NCBI GenBank assembly: GCA_965248815.1
Contig: CBDFKK010000008.1
Coordinates: forward strand, 2,418,001-2,482,000
DNA: 64,000 nucleotides
From: CBDFKK01 sp965248815
Lineage (GTDB): Bacteria; Pseudomonadota; Alphaproteobacteria; SMXP01
Direction of reading: 5' to 3'
Shown: positions 42,529 through 51,551 of the stretch, one piece after another
Numbering within the stretch: the first letter of the stretch is position 1
Layout of the letters: each line of letters starts with the position of its first letter
Translations under genes and position numbers: made by a program
Notes under the pieces: generated by a model
Seen by the model: the letters and a program-made list of their open reading frames with translations, nothing else
Told to the model about the DNA's origin: nothing
Databases searched by the model: none

Positions 42529-43314
42529 TCAGCGAGCAACTGCAATCATGAACAAGCAGCGAAAAGGAAACAAAGTCACATTGTTATCATGGGGTTGATA
42601 CACTGCGCCGAGCTTATTTTTACATTGCGCGAGAAAGTCTTTTCGTTCTGTACCGTTGAGCTCAGACACAAACGGCAACAATGCCGTCGCACTCAGCCAA
42701 GAAAAAACCGCATCCTGGCCGGTAAGTAATTGCATATATTCGGTTTCCCAGATATCGATTTCAAGCGCCGCCGTCGCCAACATTTTATAATAGTCTTCGG
42801 GTCGCGAAACCGGAATAAAATTGCGCACATGTTTCAGGTGATCGGACCAGGGACCGTTTTCGACCACCTGTTGAATAATCGTGTGACTCGGAGATGTGAA
42901 ATTACGGGGCATTTGCACAGCAAGAACGCCTCCAGGTTTGAGAAAACCTAATAATCTCAAAAATAAGTCGTCATGATTGCCGAGCCATTGAAGCGTTGCA
43001 TTGCTGAAAATGATGTCCGGTCTCGTCTTCGGTGACCAATCGGAAATGTCGGTCAATTGCCATTGCGCGCCAATTTTAAGCTCCTTTGCCTTGGCCATCA
43101 TATCGGCCGAATTGTCGACACCGGTAATCTGTGCATCTGGCCATCTTCGTTTCAAGAGGCTCGTCGAATTGCCGGGCCCGCACCCCAGATCATAGATCTG
43201 GCTTGGAGCGTCGAGCTTTATACGCTCCACCAGTTCGGTTGCCGGCCGCGACCGATAACCTTCAAAACGAAGATAACTTTTTGGATCCCATTCAAATTTG
43301 GCAGTGTTCGTCAT
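42529..43314 (-). CDS. tam: trans-aconitate 2-methyltransferase
   Basis: Class I SAM methyltransferase of 261 residues from ATG 43314 (MTNTAKFEWDP). Motifs: WDPKSYLRFEGYRSRPATEL, IYDLGCGPGNSTSLL (motif I), GVDNSADMMAKA and FSNATLQWLGNHDDL, then VLAVQMPRNF, all typical of Tam, which methylates trans-aconitate to relieve aconitase inhibition. It starts one base after the stop of the upstream histidine kinase (TAAG-ATG), so it is translated with it. Confidence 0.88.
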   Translation of the reverse strand: MTNTAKFEWDPKSYLRFEGYRSRPATELVERIKLDAPSQIYDLGCGPGNSTSLLKRRWPDAQITGVDNSADMMAKAKELKIGAQWQLTDISDWSPKTRPDIIFSNATLQWLGNHDDLFLRLLGFLKPGGVLAVQMPRNFTSPSHTIIQQVVENGPWSDHLKHVRNFIPVSRPEDYYKMLATAALEIDIWETEYMQLLTGQDAVFSWLSATALLPFVSELNGTERKDFLAQCKNKLGAVYQPHDNNVTLFPFRCLFMIAVAR

Positions 43315-43315
43315 C

Positions 43316-44770
43316 TTATTTCTCATTGGGCAGCGTGACGCGAAAGGACGTCCCATTGGGACTGCTTTCCAAAAGATCGATCACACCGCCGTGCGCCAGA
43401 GTGAGCTCTTTAGCAATCGCAAGACCGAGGCCCGTCCCGCCTTTGCGCTCGCTCGCTGAAAAGGCCTCGAACAAATGCTCCCGACCGTTTTCGGGAATGC
43501 CCGGCCCGGTGTCGGAAACATCAATCGAAATCGCACTTCGTCCGTCGTAGTCGGCTGGGCTGGCTTTGACTTGGATTTCGTCGATTTGTCCAGGTTTTGT
43601 ACTGCTATCGATGGCCTGAGCGGCATTGCGTGATAGATTGAGTAGGATCCGAAAAAGCTGGTCGGAATCGGCATAGACGTGCAAACTCGATTCAACGGCG
43701 TTCTTCCAAGTGATGTGACCGTCTTCTGGCAGTCCTAGTTGGTCTCCCACCTGATCGACTAATTTCGCTAGTTCGATATTGGACTTTTGCGGGGTCGGCT
43801 CGTCGACTTTGCCGAATTTGAGCGTGTTTGTCGCTAGATTGACTGCGCGATCGATCGAGCCGACCAGCCGTGGTGCCAGCCGTTGAACTTTTGGGTCTTC
43901 GCTGGTCGCCAACATGTCGGAGACGAGCTGTGCGCTAGCCAAGATATTGCGCAAGTCATGATTGATCTTGCTGACCGCGGTACCGAGCGCTGCCAGACGC
44001 GCTTGCTGATTGAGGGACTTGCGCACACGTGTTTGCATAGTCGCGAGTTCTTGTTCGGCGGTTCTCACTTCAAGGACATTTGATTTAGGTTCGATGATGC
44101 GGCTTGCGTCCTCCGGTTTGCGGCGGAAACTAATCATGTTCTCAGTAATTCGTCGCATCGGCTGAACCAAAATGGTTCGCAGGCTGAGGAATACGAGAAT
44201 GGCCGTGAGCAGCGAAATAATAATCGACAAGCTCAAAATATTGCGCGAATAAATGTACATTGCCGAGCGCAATTCTGTTTCGTCGATCACCGCTTCGATG
44301 AGTTCACCGCCGCCATAGCCTGGTGTGCCCTTGACGAGTATGACGCGGTCTTCCGCGAACAATGTGAGCATTGCATCGCGCACGAGAATCAGAGGATTTC
44401 GTTCTCTGAGATCGAAGGCTTGATCGACCATGGGCAGGTCAGTGCGCGCCAGCATCAACATTCGGGTTTGGTTGCGATGAAGAATAACCTGCAGAACCCG
44501 CGCATTTTCGAGAAGCTCTTTTTCAAGCTCTTCGCGAACGTCTTCCCCCATTGTCGCTTCCAGCGAAAGCGAGGCGATCTGGGCGGCCGCTAACCGCTCT
44601 TCAAGCCAGGTGACACGAAAGTTTGCGGTCGAAGGAAAATAGATCAGAATTTCCGCGATCATCACGAAGACGATCGTCAACAGCAACAAGCGCCCCGAAA
44701 GGCTGTGGCCGAGCGGAAATCTTGGCGCGGAGTCGTCCTGCGCGTCAGACGAATTCTGTGCTTCGCTCAT
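43316..44770 (-). CDS. sensor histidine kinase
   Basis: Membrane sensor kinase of 484 residues. TM1 at about 27-48, a periplasmic domain of some 135 residues, TM2 at about 182-202, a linker, the dimerisation helix with phospho-acceptor His in INHDLRNILASAQL (about residue 270), N-box LLNLSRNAAQAID, DTGPGIPENG and GGTGLGLAIAKEL. HDLRN in place of HELRTPL is a minor variant seen in alphaproteobacterial kinases. No response regulator is adjacent; tam follows directly. Confidence 0.9.
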   Translation of the reverse strand: MSEAQNSSDAQDDSAPRFPLGHSLSGRLLLLTIVFVMIAEILIYFPSTANFRVTWLEERLAAAQIASLSLEATMGEDVREELEKELLENARVLQVILHRNQTRMLMLARTDLPMVDQAFDLRERNPLILVRDAMLTLFAEDRVILVKGTPGYGGGELIEAVIDETELRSAMYIYSRNILSLSIIISLLTAILVFLSLRTILVQPMRRITENMISFRRKPEDASRIIEPKSNVLEVRTAEQELATMQTRVRKSLNQQARLAALGTAVSKINHDLRNILASAQLVSDMLATSEDPKVQRLAPRLVGSIDRAVNLATNTLKFGKVDEPTPQKSNIELAKLVDQVGDQLGLPEDGHITWKNAVESSLHVYADSDQLFRILLNLSRNAAQAIDSSTKPGQIDEIQVKASPADYDGRSAISIDVSDTGPGIPENGREHLFEAFSASERKGGTGLGLAIAKELTLAHGGVIDLLESSPNGTSFRVTLPNEK

Positions 44771-44805
44771 TCCTTCCCATCCACTCGGTACGTCCGCCGC
44801 CTAAC

Positions 44806-46242
44806 TTATCCTAGTTTGGACAAGACGCGCACAAGCCAACGCGTTCTGGTGCTGAATAATGACGGCGTATAGAACGATCCGGCGGCGCGCTTGCTGATTT
44901 CACCCATGGTCGGATAAGGCGCGATATAATTTGCCATGGTCCCGATTTTGAGTTTTGCGGAAAGCGCGACGATCCAAGGCTGAATCAGTTCACCGGCGTT
45001 GGGCGCGACCAGTCCTGCGCCTAAGATCTGCCCCCGAGCAGTGGTGATCACCTTTACCAGACCGTGAAAGCTGCGTTCTGCCTGGGCTCGATCATTGTCT
45101 TCAAGAGGCCAGGTCAGAACGCGGATTTTATCGCCATATTTTTCCCGGACTTGCGCTTCGGTCAGCCCGACATTGGCGATTTCCGGATCAGTATAGGTCA
45201 CCCAAGGCGCCACTGATGTATTGCTCTTCGCCGGTAAGCGAAATAGAGCGTTGCGAATCACGATGCCGGCGTGATAGCCCGCCACGTGAGTGAATTGCAG
45301 ACCACCGGCAACATCACCTATGGCAAAGACCATCTTATTTGTGGTGCGCAGGCGCGCGTCTACTTGGATGCCCTTTCTGTCGTAGTTAATCCCGGCGGCT
45401 TCTAGGTTGAGCTCCTTTACGTTGGGGCTGCGCCCTGTGGCAATCAGAAGATGGGAGCCCACTATCTGTTTCTCCAGCCCCTCTATTTCCGCTGTCACGA
45501 TGGGCCCGTCCACGCCATCGGCAACGGCATTGACGCGTGCGCCTGTCAGCAAGTTGACGCCTTCTTTGCGCAGCTGATCGACCACAATTTGCCTTAAGTC
45601 CGGGTCGTCCTTGGACAAGATGTCCGACATTTCCAGCACGGTGACGGCGGCGCCCAGGCGGCGATGAGCCTGGGCCAGTTCGACGCCGATGGGTCCCCCG
45701 CCTACGATCACCAAATGCCGTGGACACGCTTTGTTGTCGAAGATCGTCTCGTTGGTGAAGTGTGGGGTCTCGCTTAAACCGGGGATTGGTGGAACCGTTG
45801 GAGAGGAGCCCGTCGCGATGACGATACGCCGTGCCTTGATCTGTGTGCCGCCTGCTTCAACCGTATCGGCCCCAACGAACCGGGCTGCATCGCGAATAAC
45901 AGTGACGCCGAGCCCTTCGAAACGCTCTTGCGAATCATTGGGTTCAATCGCCGCCATCACTTCATGAACGTGATCGTGCACGCGTTCGAAGTCGATATCG
46001 GGCTCGTGGGGCGCGATGCCAAAGGCTTCGCCGGAGGTCATGGCATAGGCGTGTTTACCGGCGGCTATGAGCGATTTCGATGGGACGCAGCCATAGTTCA
46101 GGCAATCCCCGCCCATCCTTCCCTTTTCGATCAATACCGTTTTGGCGCCCAACTGGGCAGCGCCTGCCGCCACGCTGAGACCGCCCGAGCCCGCGCCAAT
46201 GACGCAAATGTCGGCTTTGATGTTGGACTTCACGTGGATCAA
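44806..46242 (-). CDS. FAD-dependent pyridine nucleotide-disulfide oxidoreductase
   Basis: Flavoprotein of 478 residues of the dihydrolipoamide dehydrogenase/mercuric reductase group. FAD loop ICVIGAGSGGLSVAAGAAQL, redox-active disulfide in GGDCLNYGCVPSKSL, NAD(P) loop VIVGGGPIGVELAQAHRRLG and dimerisation domain with VTYTDPEIANVGLTE. The usual C-terminal HxxxxE catalytic pair is not clear (IAPYPTMGEISKRAA at that site), as in the mercuric-reductase-like set found with TVP38 proteins. Overlaps the TVP38 gene by ATGA. Substrate unknown. Confidence 0.85.
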   Translation of the reverse strand: MIHVKSNIKADICVIGAGSGGLSVAAGAAQLGAKTVLIEKGRMGGDCLNYGCVPSKSLIAAGKHAYAMTSGEAFGIAPHEPDIDFERVHDHVHEVMAAIEPNDSQERFEGLGVTVIRDAARFVGADTVEAGGTQIKARRIVIATGSSPTVPPIPGLSETPHFTNETIFDNKACPRHLVIVGGGPIGVELAQAHRRLGAAVTVLEMSDILSKDDPDLRQIVVDQLRKEGVNLLTGARVNAVADGVDGPIVTAEIEGLEKQIVGSHLLIATGRSPNVKELNLEAAGINYDRKGIQVDARLRTTNKMVFAIGDVAGGLQFTHVAGYHAGIVIRNALFRLPAKSNTSVAPWVTYTDPEIANVGLTEAQVREKYGDKIRVLTWPLEDNDRAQAERSFHGLVKVITTARGQILGAGLVAPNAGELIQPWIVALSAKLKIGTMANYIAPYPTMGEISKRAAGSFYTPSLFSTRTRWLVRVLSKLG

Positions 46243-47003
46243 CTTTCGAGGGGAGCGGGCTTCTTGGAAACCTTTGTATAGATGACGGGCACGAGGGCCA
46301 AGACCGCCAATCCGACAATGGGGAGAAGAATTTCAGGTCTGAAAATGATGCCGAGGTCGGGAGTTTGGCCGGCGTCGAATACCGCGCCGAGACCATTGCC
46401 AACGCTGGTGTATACCGCGGAACCGGGAATGATGCCGATAAAAGTCGCAATCACGTATGTCTTAAGCGGCACGCCTAAGAACGCCGGGACCAGGTTGACC
46501 AACCAAAACGGGAAAGCAGGGACGAGCCGCAAAAACAATAAGTAACTGAACGCATTCTCGCGAAAGCCTTGTTCCATTTTTTTGATAAAACCCCCGGCGC
46601 GCGCTCTCAGTGCGTCGCCAAGCGCCGTCTTTGCCGCTACGAACAGGATCGTTGCTCCAATCGTCGCGCCGATGACGACATAAATTGTCGCGACAAGACC
46701 AAAAAGAAACCCTCCGGCAATCGTCATAATGGCGCCACCGGGAAGAGAAAAGGCGACGACCAAGGCGTATGCCAACATGAATAAGAGGGCAGCGGTAAAC
46801 CCATAGTCGCTGACCCATTGAGATAAAGCCTCGCGATTTTCCCGCAAGGCGTCGAACGAAATGTAATCGTTGAGGCCGAAGGCAAAGAACGAGACAAGTC
46901 CCGTGCCAAGTAGAACGAGTGGTATCAGCCGGCCGAGCGATAACTTCGGCTTGGCCATCGCATCCTTGGCGACGTTTTTTCCTGATTGCGCAATGTCATC
47001 CAT
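46239..47003 (-). CDS. TVP38/TMEM64 (DedA-like) membrane protein
   Basis: Inner-membrane protein of 254 residues with about six hydrophobic segments. The SNARE-associated/VTT domain is seen in FSLPGGAIMTIAGGFLFG and FLRLVPAFPFWLVNLVPAFLGVPL followed by YVIATFIGIIPGSAVY. The family moves or flips lipids in other systems. Pairing with a mercuric-reductase-like flavoprotein in one operon is common among proteobacteria, but the joint function is not established. Confidence 0.9.
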   Translation of the reverse strand: MDDIAQSGKNVAKDAMAKPKLSLGRLIPLVLLGTGLVSFFAFGLNDYISFDALRENREALSQWVSDYGFTAALLFMLAYALVVAFSLPGGAIMTIAGGFLFGLVATIYVVIGATIGATILFVAAKTALGDALRARAGGFIKKMEQGFRENAFSYLLFLRLVPAFPFWLVNLVPAFLGVPLKTYVIATFIGIIPGSAVYTSVGNGLGAVFDAGQTPDLGIIFRPEILLPIVGLAVLALVPVIYTKVSKKPAPLES

Positions 47004-47039
47004 CAGCGTGCGACCTTTGTTCGGCCAGCTTCATCTAGT

Positions 47040-47876
47040 TTAGTTCATGACTTGCGAAATGTCGTTGAGAGCCCAATCGTATTCATATCCCCGAATGTCA
47101 CTTTGCCCACTCAGCTGTTCCGCTAATTCCGGTTCGGCAAATTTGAGGAGATGCTCGATGACGCCTTGTTCGCTATTGCCAAAGTCTTCACGAAACCACT
47201 TGTAGATATTTGATACGACAAGTCTGTCGCCGTCTATGCGCGCACCACGAGGGTGATTGATGTACGCGCGTGCATTGGCGTCAAGAGTCTGGTCCAAATC
47301 TTTTGATAAAATGGCACGGTTGTTCAAATTCGGGCAGCCGATTGAGGCGCAATTGACGGCGTAGTGAACTCTTGGGTCATCCCAATGGGTTCGCAAAATG
47401 TCGTGCTCGATATTGTCGAGAGTCAGTTCGCGGCCGGCGACGGTTACGAGTTTCATTCCCCACGGACCGATGGACAAAAATGTCGGTTTAATTTTGCGGA
47501 TAGAATCGACCGGATATCGATCGAGGATCAAGTTGATCGTGACGGCGTTGTAGAGATTTGCCCAATAGACAAACTGCTCATCACGATTGAGGCTGGGCAC
47601 ATCCACTGCAGTTAGATCTGAAATGTAGGACACCAGTAAGTTTTTGTCCTGTTCAGTGACACCGCCATACTGAAAGAGATTGACGCCATCTTGCCCTGGA
47701 ACGATGTAGCGGCCGAGCAAGTCCGTCCATTTGTTGTGGTCCACGTCGATGGTGCTTGCGGCATCGTATTTGGCCCAATAGTCATCTTGGGCTTTAGCGG
47801 GAATCGTACTTGCGGCTAGCGCTAAGAATGCAATCAGGGCGCTGATGAAATTCTGACCGGCCTTTTTTTGGACCAT
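47040..47876 (-). CDS. DUF547 domain secreted protein
   Basis: Predicted periplasmic protein of 278 residues. Signal peptide ends STIPAKAQ; ATG 47876 follows AAGGAGAT. DUF547 motifs: NREQFVYWANLYNAVTINLI in modified form, then LDRYPVDSIRKIK, LDNIEHDILR, PRVHYAVNCASIGCPNL and NHPRGARID. A catalytic Cys in the CASIGCP segment is proposed for this family by pattern only. Function unknown. Independent transcription from the TVP38 operon is not excluded (gap 36 nt). Confidence 0.88.
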   Translation of the reverse strand: MVQKKAGQNFISALIAFLALAASTIPAKAQDDYWAKYDAASTIDVDHNKWTDLLGRYIVPGQDGVNLFQYGGVTEQDKNLLVSYISDLTAVDVPSLNRDEQFVYWANLYNAVTINLILDRYPVDSIRKIKPTFLSIGPWGMKLVTVAGRELTLDNIEHDILRTHWDDPRVHYAVNCASIGCPNLNNRAILSKDLDQTLDANARAYINHPRGARIDGDRLVVSNIYKWFREDFGNSEQGVIEHLLKFAEPELAEQLSGQSDIRGYEYDWALNDISQVMN

Positions 47877-48200
47877 GGACTGATCTCCTTCTATTAATCG
47901 CCGCTTCTACGTCAACAGGTCTATCAGCGACATAGGTTGTGGAGAATTGTTTGGCGGCCCGTGTCACGCCCTTGTGACATATTGTGGTCCTCTGTGAGGT
48001 ATTTTCGAGCCCAATTAACCATTCCAGCGATACTTATAGAGAACTGGGTGGCGCCCGGCATTCGCCTCTGCCTCCGCGTTGACTTCGCCACAGTGCCCCC
48101 CTATAACCCGCCATCGGGCACTGGATTCCAGCGCGAGCGAGATATTTGGCTGTCTGGGATTCTGTGGGTCAACTATTTGATTAATGCGAGGGACAGAACG
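47877..48200. other. intergenic region upstream of rpmH
   Basis: About 320 nt separating the DUF547 gene from rpmH. It holds the strong rpmH promoter at 48079-48107. An open frame running into rpmH from 47937 is not translated as such. No RNA gene seen. Confidence 0.6.
48079..48107 (+). promoter_or_regulatory. sigma-70 promoter of rpmH-rnpA-yidC
   Basis: TTGACT, 17 bases, then TATAAC: a near-consensus housekeeping promoter, about 90 nt before the rpmH start. It fits the high expression needed for a ribosomal protein. Confidence 0.75.
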
Positions 48201-48335
48201 GTGAAACGTCCTTTTCAGCCGAGCAACCTGGTGCGAAAGCGTCGCCACGGATTCCGTGCGCGTAAGGCCACAAAGGGCGGTCGGCAAGTACTGGCCCGCC
48301 GGCGGGCACGACGGCGCAAGCGATTGAGCGCGTAA
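48201..48335 (+). CDS. rpmH: 50S ribosomal protein L34
   Basis: Ribosomal protein of 44 residues, strongly basic. It starts at GTG 48201 (VKRPFQPSNLVRKRRHGF) and ends RRKRLSA; nearly every position follows the L34 pattern. Ribosome-binding site GAGGGA lies upstream. First gene of the classic rpmH-rnpA-yidC cluster. Confidence 0.97.
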   Translation: MKRPFQPSNLVRKRRHGFRARKATKGGRQVLARRRARRRKRLSA

Positions 48336-48429
48336 ATAGAGCCGAATATCGCCTCAGAGGACCGCCCGGGCGTAATTTTGGACTATCATGTCGATCGCCG
48401 ATTTCTCTGCCTCATTCACCTGAAGTCAG

Positions 48430-48843
48430 ATGGAAACCTTGAAAAAACGCGCAGATTTCTTGCGGGTTGCGAAGGGCCGCAAGGTTGTTCTGCCGGGCAT
48501 GGTGGTACAAAGAGCGCCGGCTCCTATGGCCGTGCCTGGCCAGCCGTCGGACACAAATCAATCCGTTCGGGTTGGCTTTACAGTTACAAAAAAGGTCGGA
48601 AACGCGGTGATCCGCAATCGAGCGCGCCGGCGGCTGCGGGCAGCTGCGAGCCAAATCTTCCCCGACCTTGGAAGGCCGGGTCACGACTATGTCTTGATTG
48701 CAAGGTTGCTGACGGTCAACTGCCCCTTCAACTGCTTGCTTGACGATCTCAAGCGGGCGCTGATAAAGCTCGACGCGCCACCGCGGCGCAAGCGCGTCAG
48801 CCGCAAATCTGCAGATTTCCCCAATGACACGCGAGGGTCTTAA
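48430..48843 (+). CDS. rnpA: ribonuclease P protein component
   Basis: Basic protein of 137 residues that assists the RNase P RNA in removing tRNA 5' leaders. Family signature RVGFTVTKKVGNAVIRNRARRRLRA, given here in parts: RVGFTVTKKVG and NAVIRNRARRRLR, followed by GHDYVLIARL. It begins LKKRADFLRVAKGRK. The usual yidD between rnpA and yidC is absent; only about 90 nt separate them. Confidence 0.95.
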   Translation: METLKKRADFLRVAKGRKVVLPGMVVQRAPAPMAVPGQPSDTNQSVRVGFTVTKKVGNAVIRNRARRRLRAAASQIFPDLGRPGHDYVLIARLLTVNCPFNCLLDDLKRALIKLDAPPRRKRVSRKSADFPNDTRGS

Positions 48844-48932
48844 AGCTGGAAGAGCTGGGGCCCCCATATTATATGGAACGACAAGGACAATGATGGCCGA
48901 GCACACCTTGCACTCCATTTCAGGCGCCTGTG

Positions 48933-50837
48933 ATGGCTGACGATAAAAGATTCATGTTGGCAATCGTCTTGTCGATTGGCGTCTTGCTGATTTGGCAACT
49001 CTTTTTCGGTCTACCGGCCGTCGAAGAAGAGCGCGCGCGTCAACAAGAAATCGCGACCGCTGATCAAACGGCTGATCCGACCGCACCCCAGCTGGATGCG
49101 ACGGTTCCACAGCCCGGTGCTGCATCCATTCCTCAGCCCGGCGATGCGACTATTCCTCAAATGGATGCGCGTCCAGACGCTGGCGTGCCGGGTGCTGCGC
49201 AGCCGCGAGAGGCTCTCATTGCAGCCAATCCTCGGGTCGATATCGAGTCGCCCCGACTGTCAGGCTCGATTTCACTGATTGGTGCACGTTTCGACGACTT
49301 GCAGCTCAAAGACTATCGCGAGGAAATTGATCCGGAGAGCCCGCAAATCGTTCTCCTTTCACCAGAAGGTGCCGAAGGGGGATACTTCGCCGATTTCAGT
49401 TGGACCGCCCAGGCAAATAGCAGCGTTGCCGTGCCCGATCCTTCAACACGATGGAGGCCTCTGAGTACAGGGTCTCTAACGCCTGACAATCCGCTGCGGC
49501 TCGAATGGGATAACGGTCAGGGGCTGACATTCAAGCGCACGATTGAAATCGATCAGGATTACCTTTTCACCGTTACTCAATCCGTTGAAAACACGGGTAA
49601 TCAGTCGGCGACACTTTTTCCCTGGGGGCGGATCAAACGATTTGGCACGCCGTCGACATCTGGTTTCTTCATCTTGCACGAGGGCCTCCTCGGTGTGTTC
49701 AACAGTACACTGAATGAAGTCGGGTATGATGACGCACAAGAGGAAGGTGAGATAACAGAACAATCCACCGGCGGTTGGGTGGGTGTGACCGATAAATATT
49801 GGATGACGGCTCTAGCGCCGAACCAGAGTAAGGAAATTAAGGGCAGGTTTTGGGGCACCACAAGCGGCGACGTAGAAGTGTATCAAGCTGATTTTCTTGT
49901 CCCCGAAGGCCAAGTCGTCCAACCGGGCCAAACGGTATCGTCAACAACTCACTTCTTTGCGGGTGCCAAAAAAGTTTCCATCATAGACGGCTACATGGAA
50001 GAGTATGGGATTGATCGCTTTGACTTGGCAATCGATTGGGGTTGGCTCTTCTTTCTGACCAAGCCGTTTTTTCAGGCGCTCGACTTCTTTGGCAAATTGT
50101 TGGGCAACTTCGGACTTGCAATTCTTCTTTTGACCGTGCTGATCAAGCTGGTGTTTTTCCCTCTGGCGAATAAATCCTATGCCGCCATGAGCAAAATGAA
50201 AAAGCTCCAGCCAAAGATGACTCAACTCCGCGAGCGATATGCGGACGACAAAGTTAAACAGCAACAGGAGCTAATGGAACTCTACAAAAGGGAGAAAGTG
50301 AATCCGGCGGCGGGGTGTCTTCCCGTGGTAATCCAGATCCCCGTGTTTTTTGCGCTTTACAAAGTCTTGTTCGTTACGATTGAGATGCGCCAAGCACCTT
50401 TCTTTGGTTGGATACAGGACTTGTCGGCGCCGGACCCGACGTCACTATTCAATTTGTTCGGGCTTATTCCTTGGGATCCGCCCTCTATCCTCATGATCGG
50501 CATTTGGCCTGTCATCATGGGGCTGACAATGTTTCTGCAAACAAAGTTAAACCCAGCACCGGCCGATCCCGTGCAGGAAAAAATCTTCCTGTTCATGCCA
50601 TTGTTTTTTACATATCTACTCGCGCAGTTTCCGGCCGGTTTGGTCATTTATTGGACGTGGAACAACCTTCTTTCTATTTTGCAGCAATACGTCATCATGC
50701 GCCGTATGGGTGTCGAGGTGAACCTGGTCGAGAATTTTAAATTACCAAGCTGGCTCACTGGGGCGACAGCATCACTTTCCGGCGGCGGCGCAAAGGATAG
50801 CAAAGATAAAGCTGACAAAGATAAATCCGAATCCTAA
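48933..50837 (+). CDS. yidC: membrane protein insertase YidC
   Basis: Inner-membrane insertase of 634 residues. It starts at ATG 48933 (GTG three bases upstream possible). N-terminal TM about 7-24, then a Pro/Gln-rich linker with repeats like PQPGAASIPQPGDATIPQ, the large periplasmic beta-sandwich (to about 350), then five conserved TM segments with AMSKMKKLQPKMTQLRERY and NPAAGCLPVVIQIPVFFALY. The C-terminal tail is short and lysine-rich. Acts alone or with SecYEG. Confidence 0.96.
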   Translation: MADDKRFMLAIVLSIGVLLIWQLFFGLPAVEEERARQQEIATADQTADPTAPQLDATVPQPGAASIPQPGDATIPQMDARPDAGVPGAAQPREALIAANPRVDIESPRLSGSISLIGARFDDLQLKDYREEIDPESPQIVLLSPEGAEGGYFADFSWTAQANSSVAVPDPSTRWRPLSTGSLTPDNPLRLEWDNGQGLTFKRTIEIDQDYLFTVTQSVENTGNQSATLFPWGRIKRFGTPSTSGFFILHEGLLGVFNSTLNEVGYDDAQEEGEITEQSTGGWVGVTDKYWMTALAPNQSKEIKGRFWGTTSGDVEVYQADFLVPEGQVVQPGQTVSSTTHFFAGAKKVSIIDGYMEEYGIDRFDLAIDWGWLFFLTKPFFQALDFFGKLLGNFGLAILLLTVLIKLVFFPLANKSYAAMSKMKKLQPKMTQLRERYADDKVKQQQELMELYKREKVNPAAGCLPVVIQIPVFFALYKVLFVTIEMRQAPFFGWIQDLSAPDPTSLFNLFGLIPWDPPSILMIGIWPVIMGLTMFLQTKLNPAPADPVQEKIFLFMPLFFTYLLAQFPAGLVIYWTWNNLLSILQQYVIMRRMGVEVNLVENFKLPSWLTGATASLSGGGAKDSKDKADKDKSES

Positions 50838-50860
50838 GCGTTCGCTCTTTAGAAGAGCTC

Positions 50861-51499
50861 ATGACGATACTCGATCAAGATCAGCCGGACGAAGAAGTAG
50901 GACGCCTGCTTTTCGCGGGAGAATGTCAGTTCATCAAGGGCATAAAGGCGCTTGATCAATTGCCGGATCTTGGTCTGCCAGAAATTGCTTTTGCCGGTCG
51001 ATCAAACGTCGGTAAATCTAGTTTGATCAATGCACTGACTAATCGAAAAACACTGGCGCGCGTCTCCAACACGCCTGGTCGCACCCGCGAAATTAATTTC
51101 TTCAATCTTAGTGAGCGTCTCGTCCTTGTCGACTTGCCGGGCTACGGCTATGCGCGCGTGTCGCGCTCCGAAGTGCAAGAATGGACGATGCTGATCACGG
51201 ACTATCTTCAGCAAAGACCGGCTCTGCAGCGCGTTTGTGTCTTGATCGATGCCCGCCGGGGTATTCGCGATTCCGACGAGACCGTCATGAAGCTGATGGA
51301 TGAGGCGGCTTTGTCGTATCAAGTTGCTTTGACCAAGATCGACAAACTGAAACCCGCCCCTCTTGAGGAGCTTTGCGAATTCGTATCGCAGGCCTTGAGA
51401 CGCCATCCGGCGGCTCATCCGAAGATTATTCCTACCTCGAGTTTGAAAGGAACGGGCTTGTCCGAATTAAAGGCGGCGCTGTCGACGTTGGCTAATTAA
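50861..51499 (+). CDS. engB: ribosome-biogenesis GTPase EngB/YsxC
   Basis: TRAFAC GTPase of 212 residues needed for large-subunit assembly. G1 GRSNVGKSS, G3 DLPGYGYA, G4 TKIDKLK, switch region NTPGRTREINFF. A six-base-pair hairpin (GCTCTT/AAGAGC, 50844-50858) ends two bases before the ATG and covers its weak AGAAG site, which could lower initiation. Follows yidC by 23 nt and is probably in the same operon. Confidence 0.95.
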   Translation: MTILDQDQPDEEVGRLLFAGECQFIKGIKALDQLPDLGLPEIAFAGRSNVGKSSLINALTNRKTLARVSNTPGRTREINFFNLSERLVLVDLPGYGYARVSRSEVQEWTMLITDYLQQRPALQRVCVLIDARRGIRDSDETVMKLMDEAALSYQVALTKIDKLKPAPLEELCEFVSQALRRHPAAHPKIIPTSSLKGTGLSELKAALSTLAN

Positions 51500-51551
51500 C
51501 CTCAGTCGGATATAAGGCGCGACCACTAATTGAACCCGCGGGTGTGACGCC

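Noticed and set aside
47937..48200. N-terminal extension of rpmH to 47937
   Set aside because: L34 is 44 residues long, the promoter lies inside the extension, and GTG 48201 fits all homologues.
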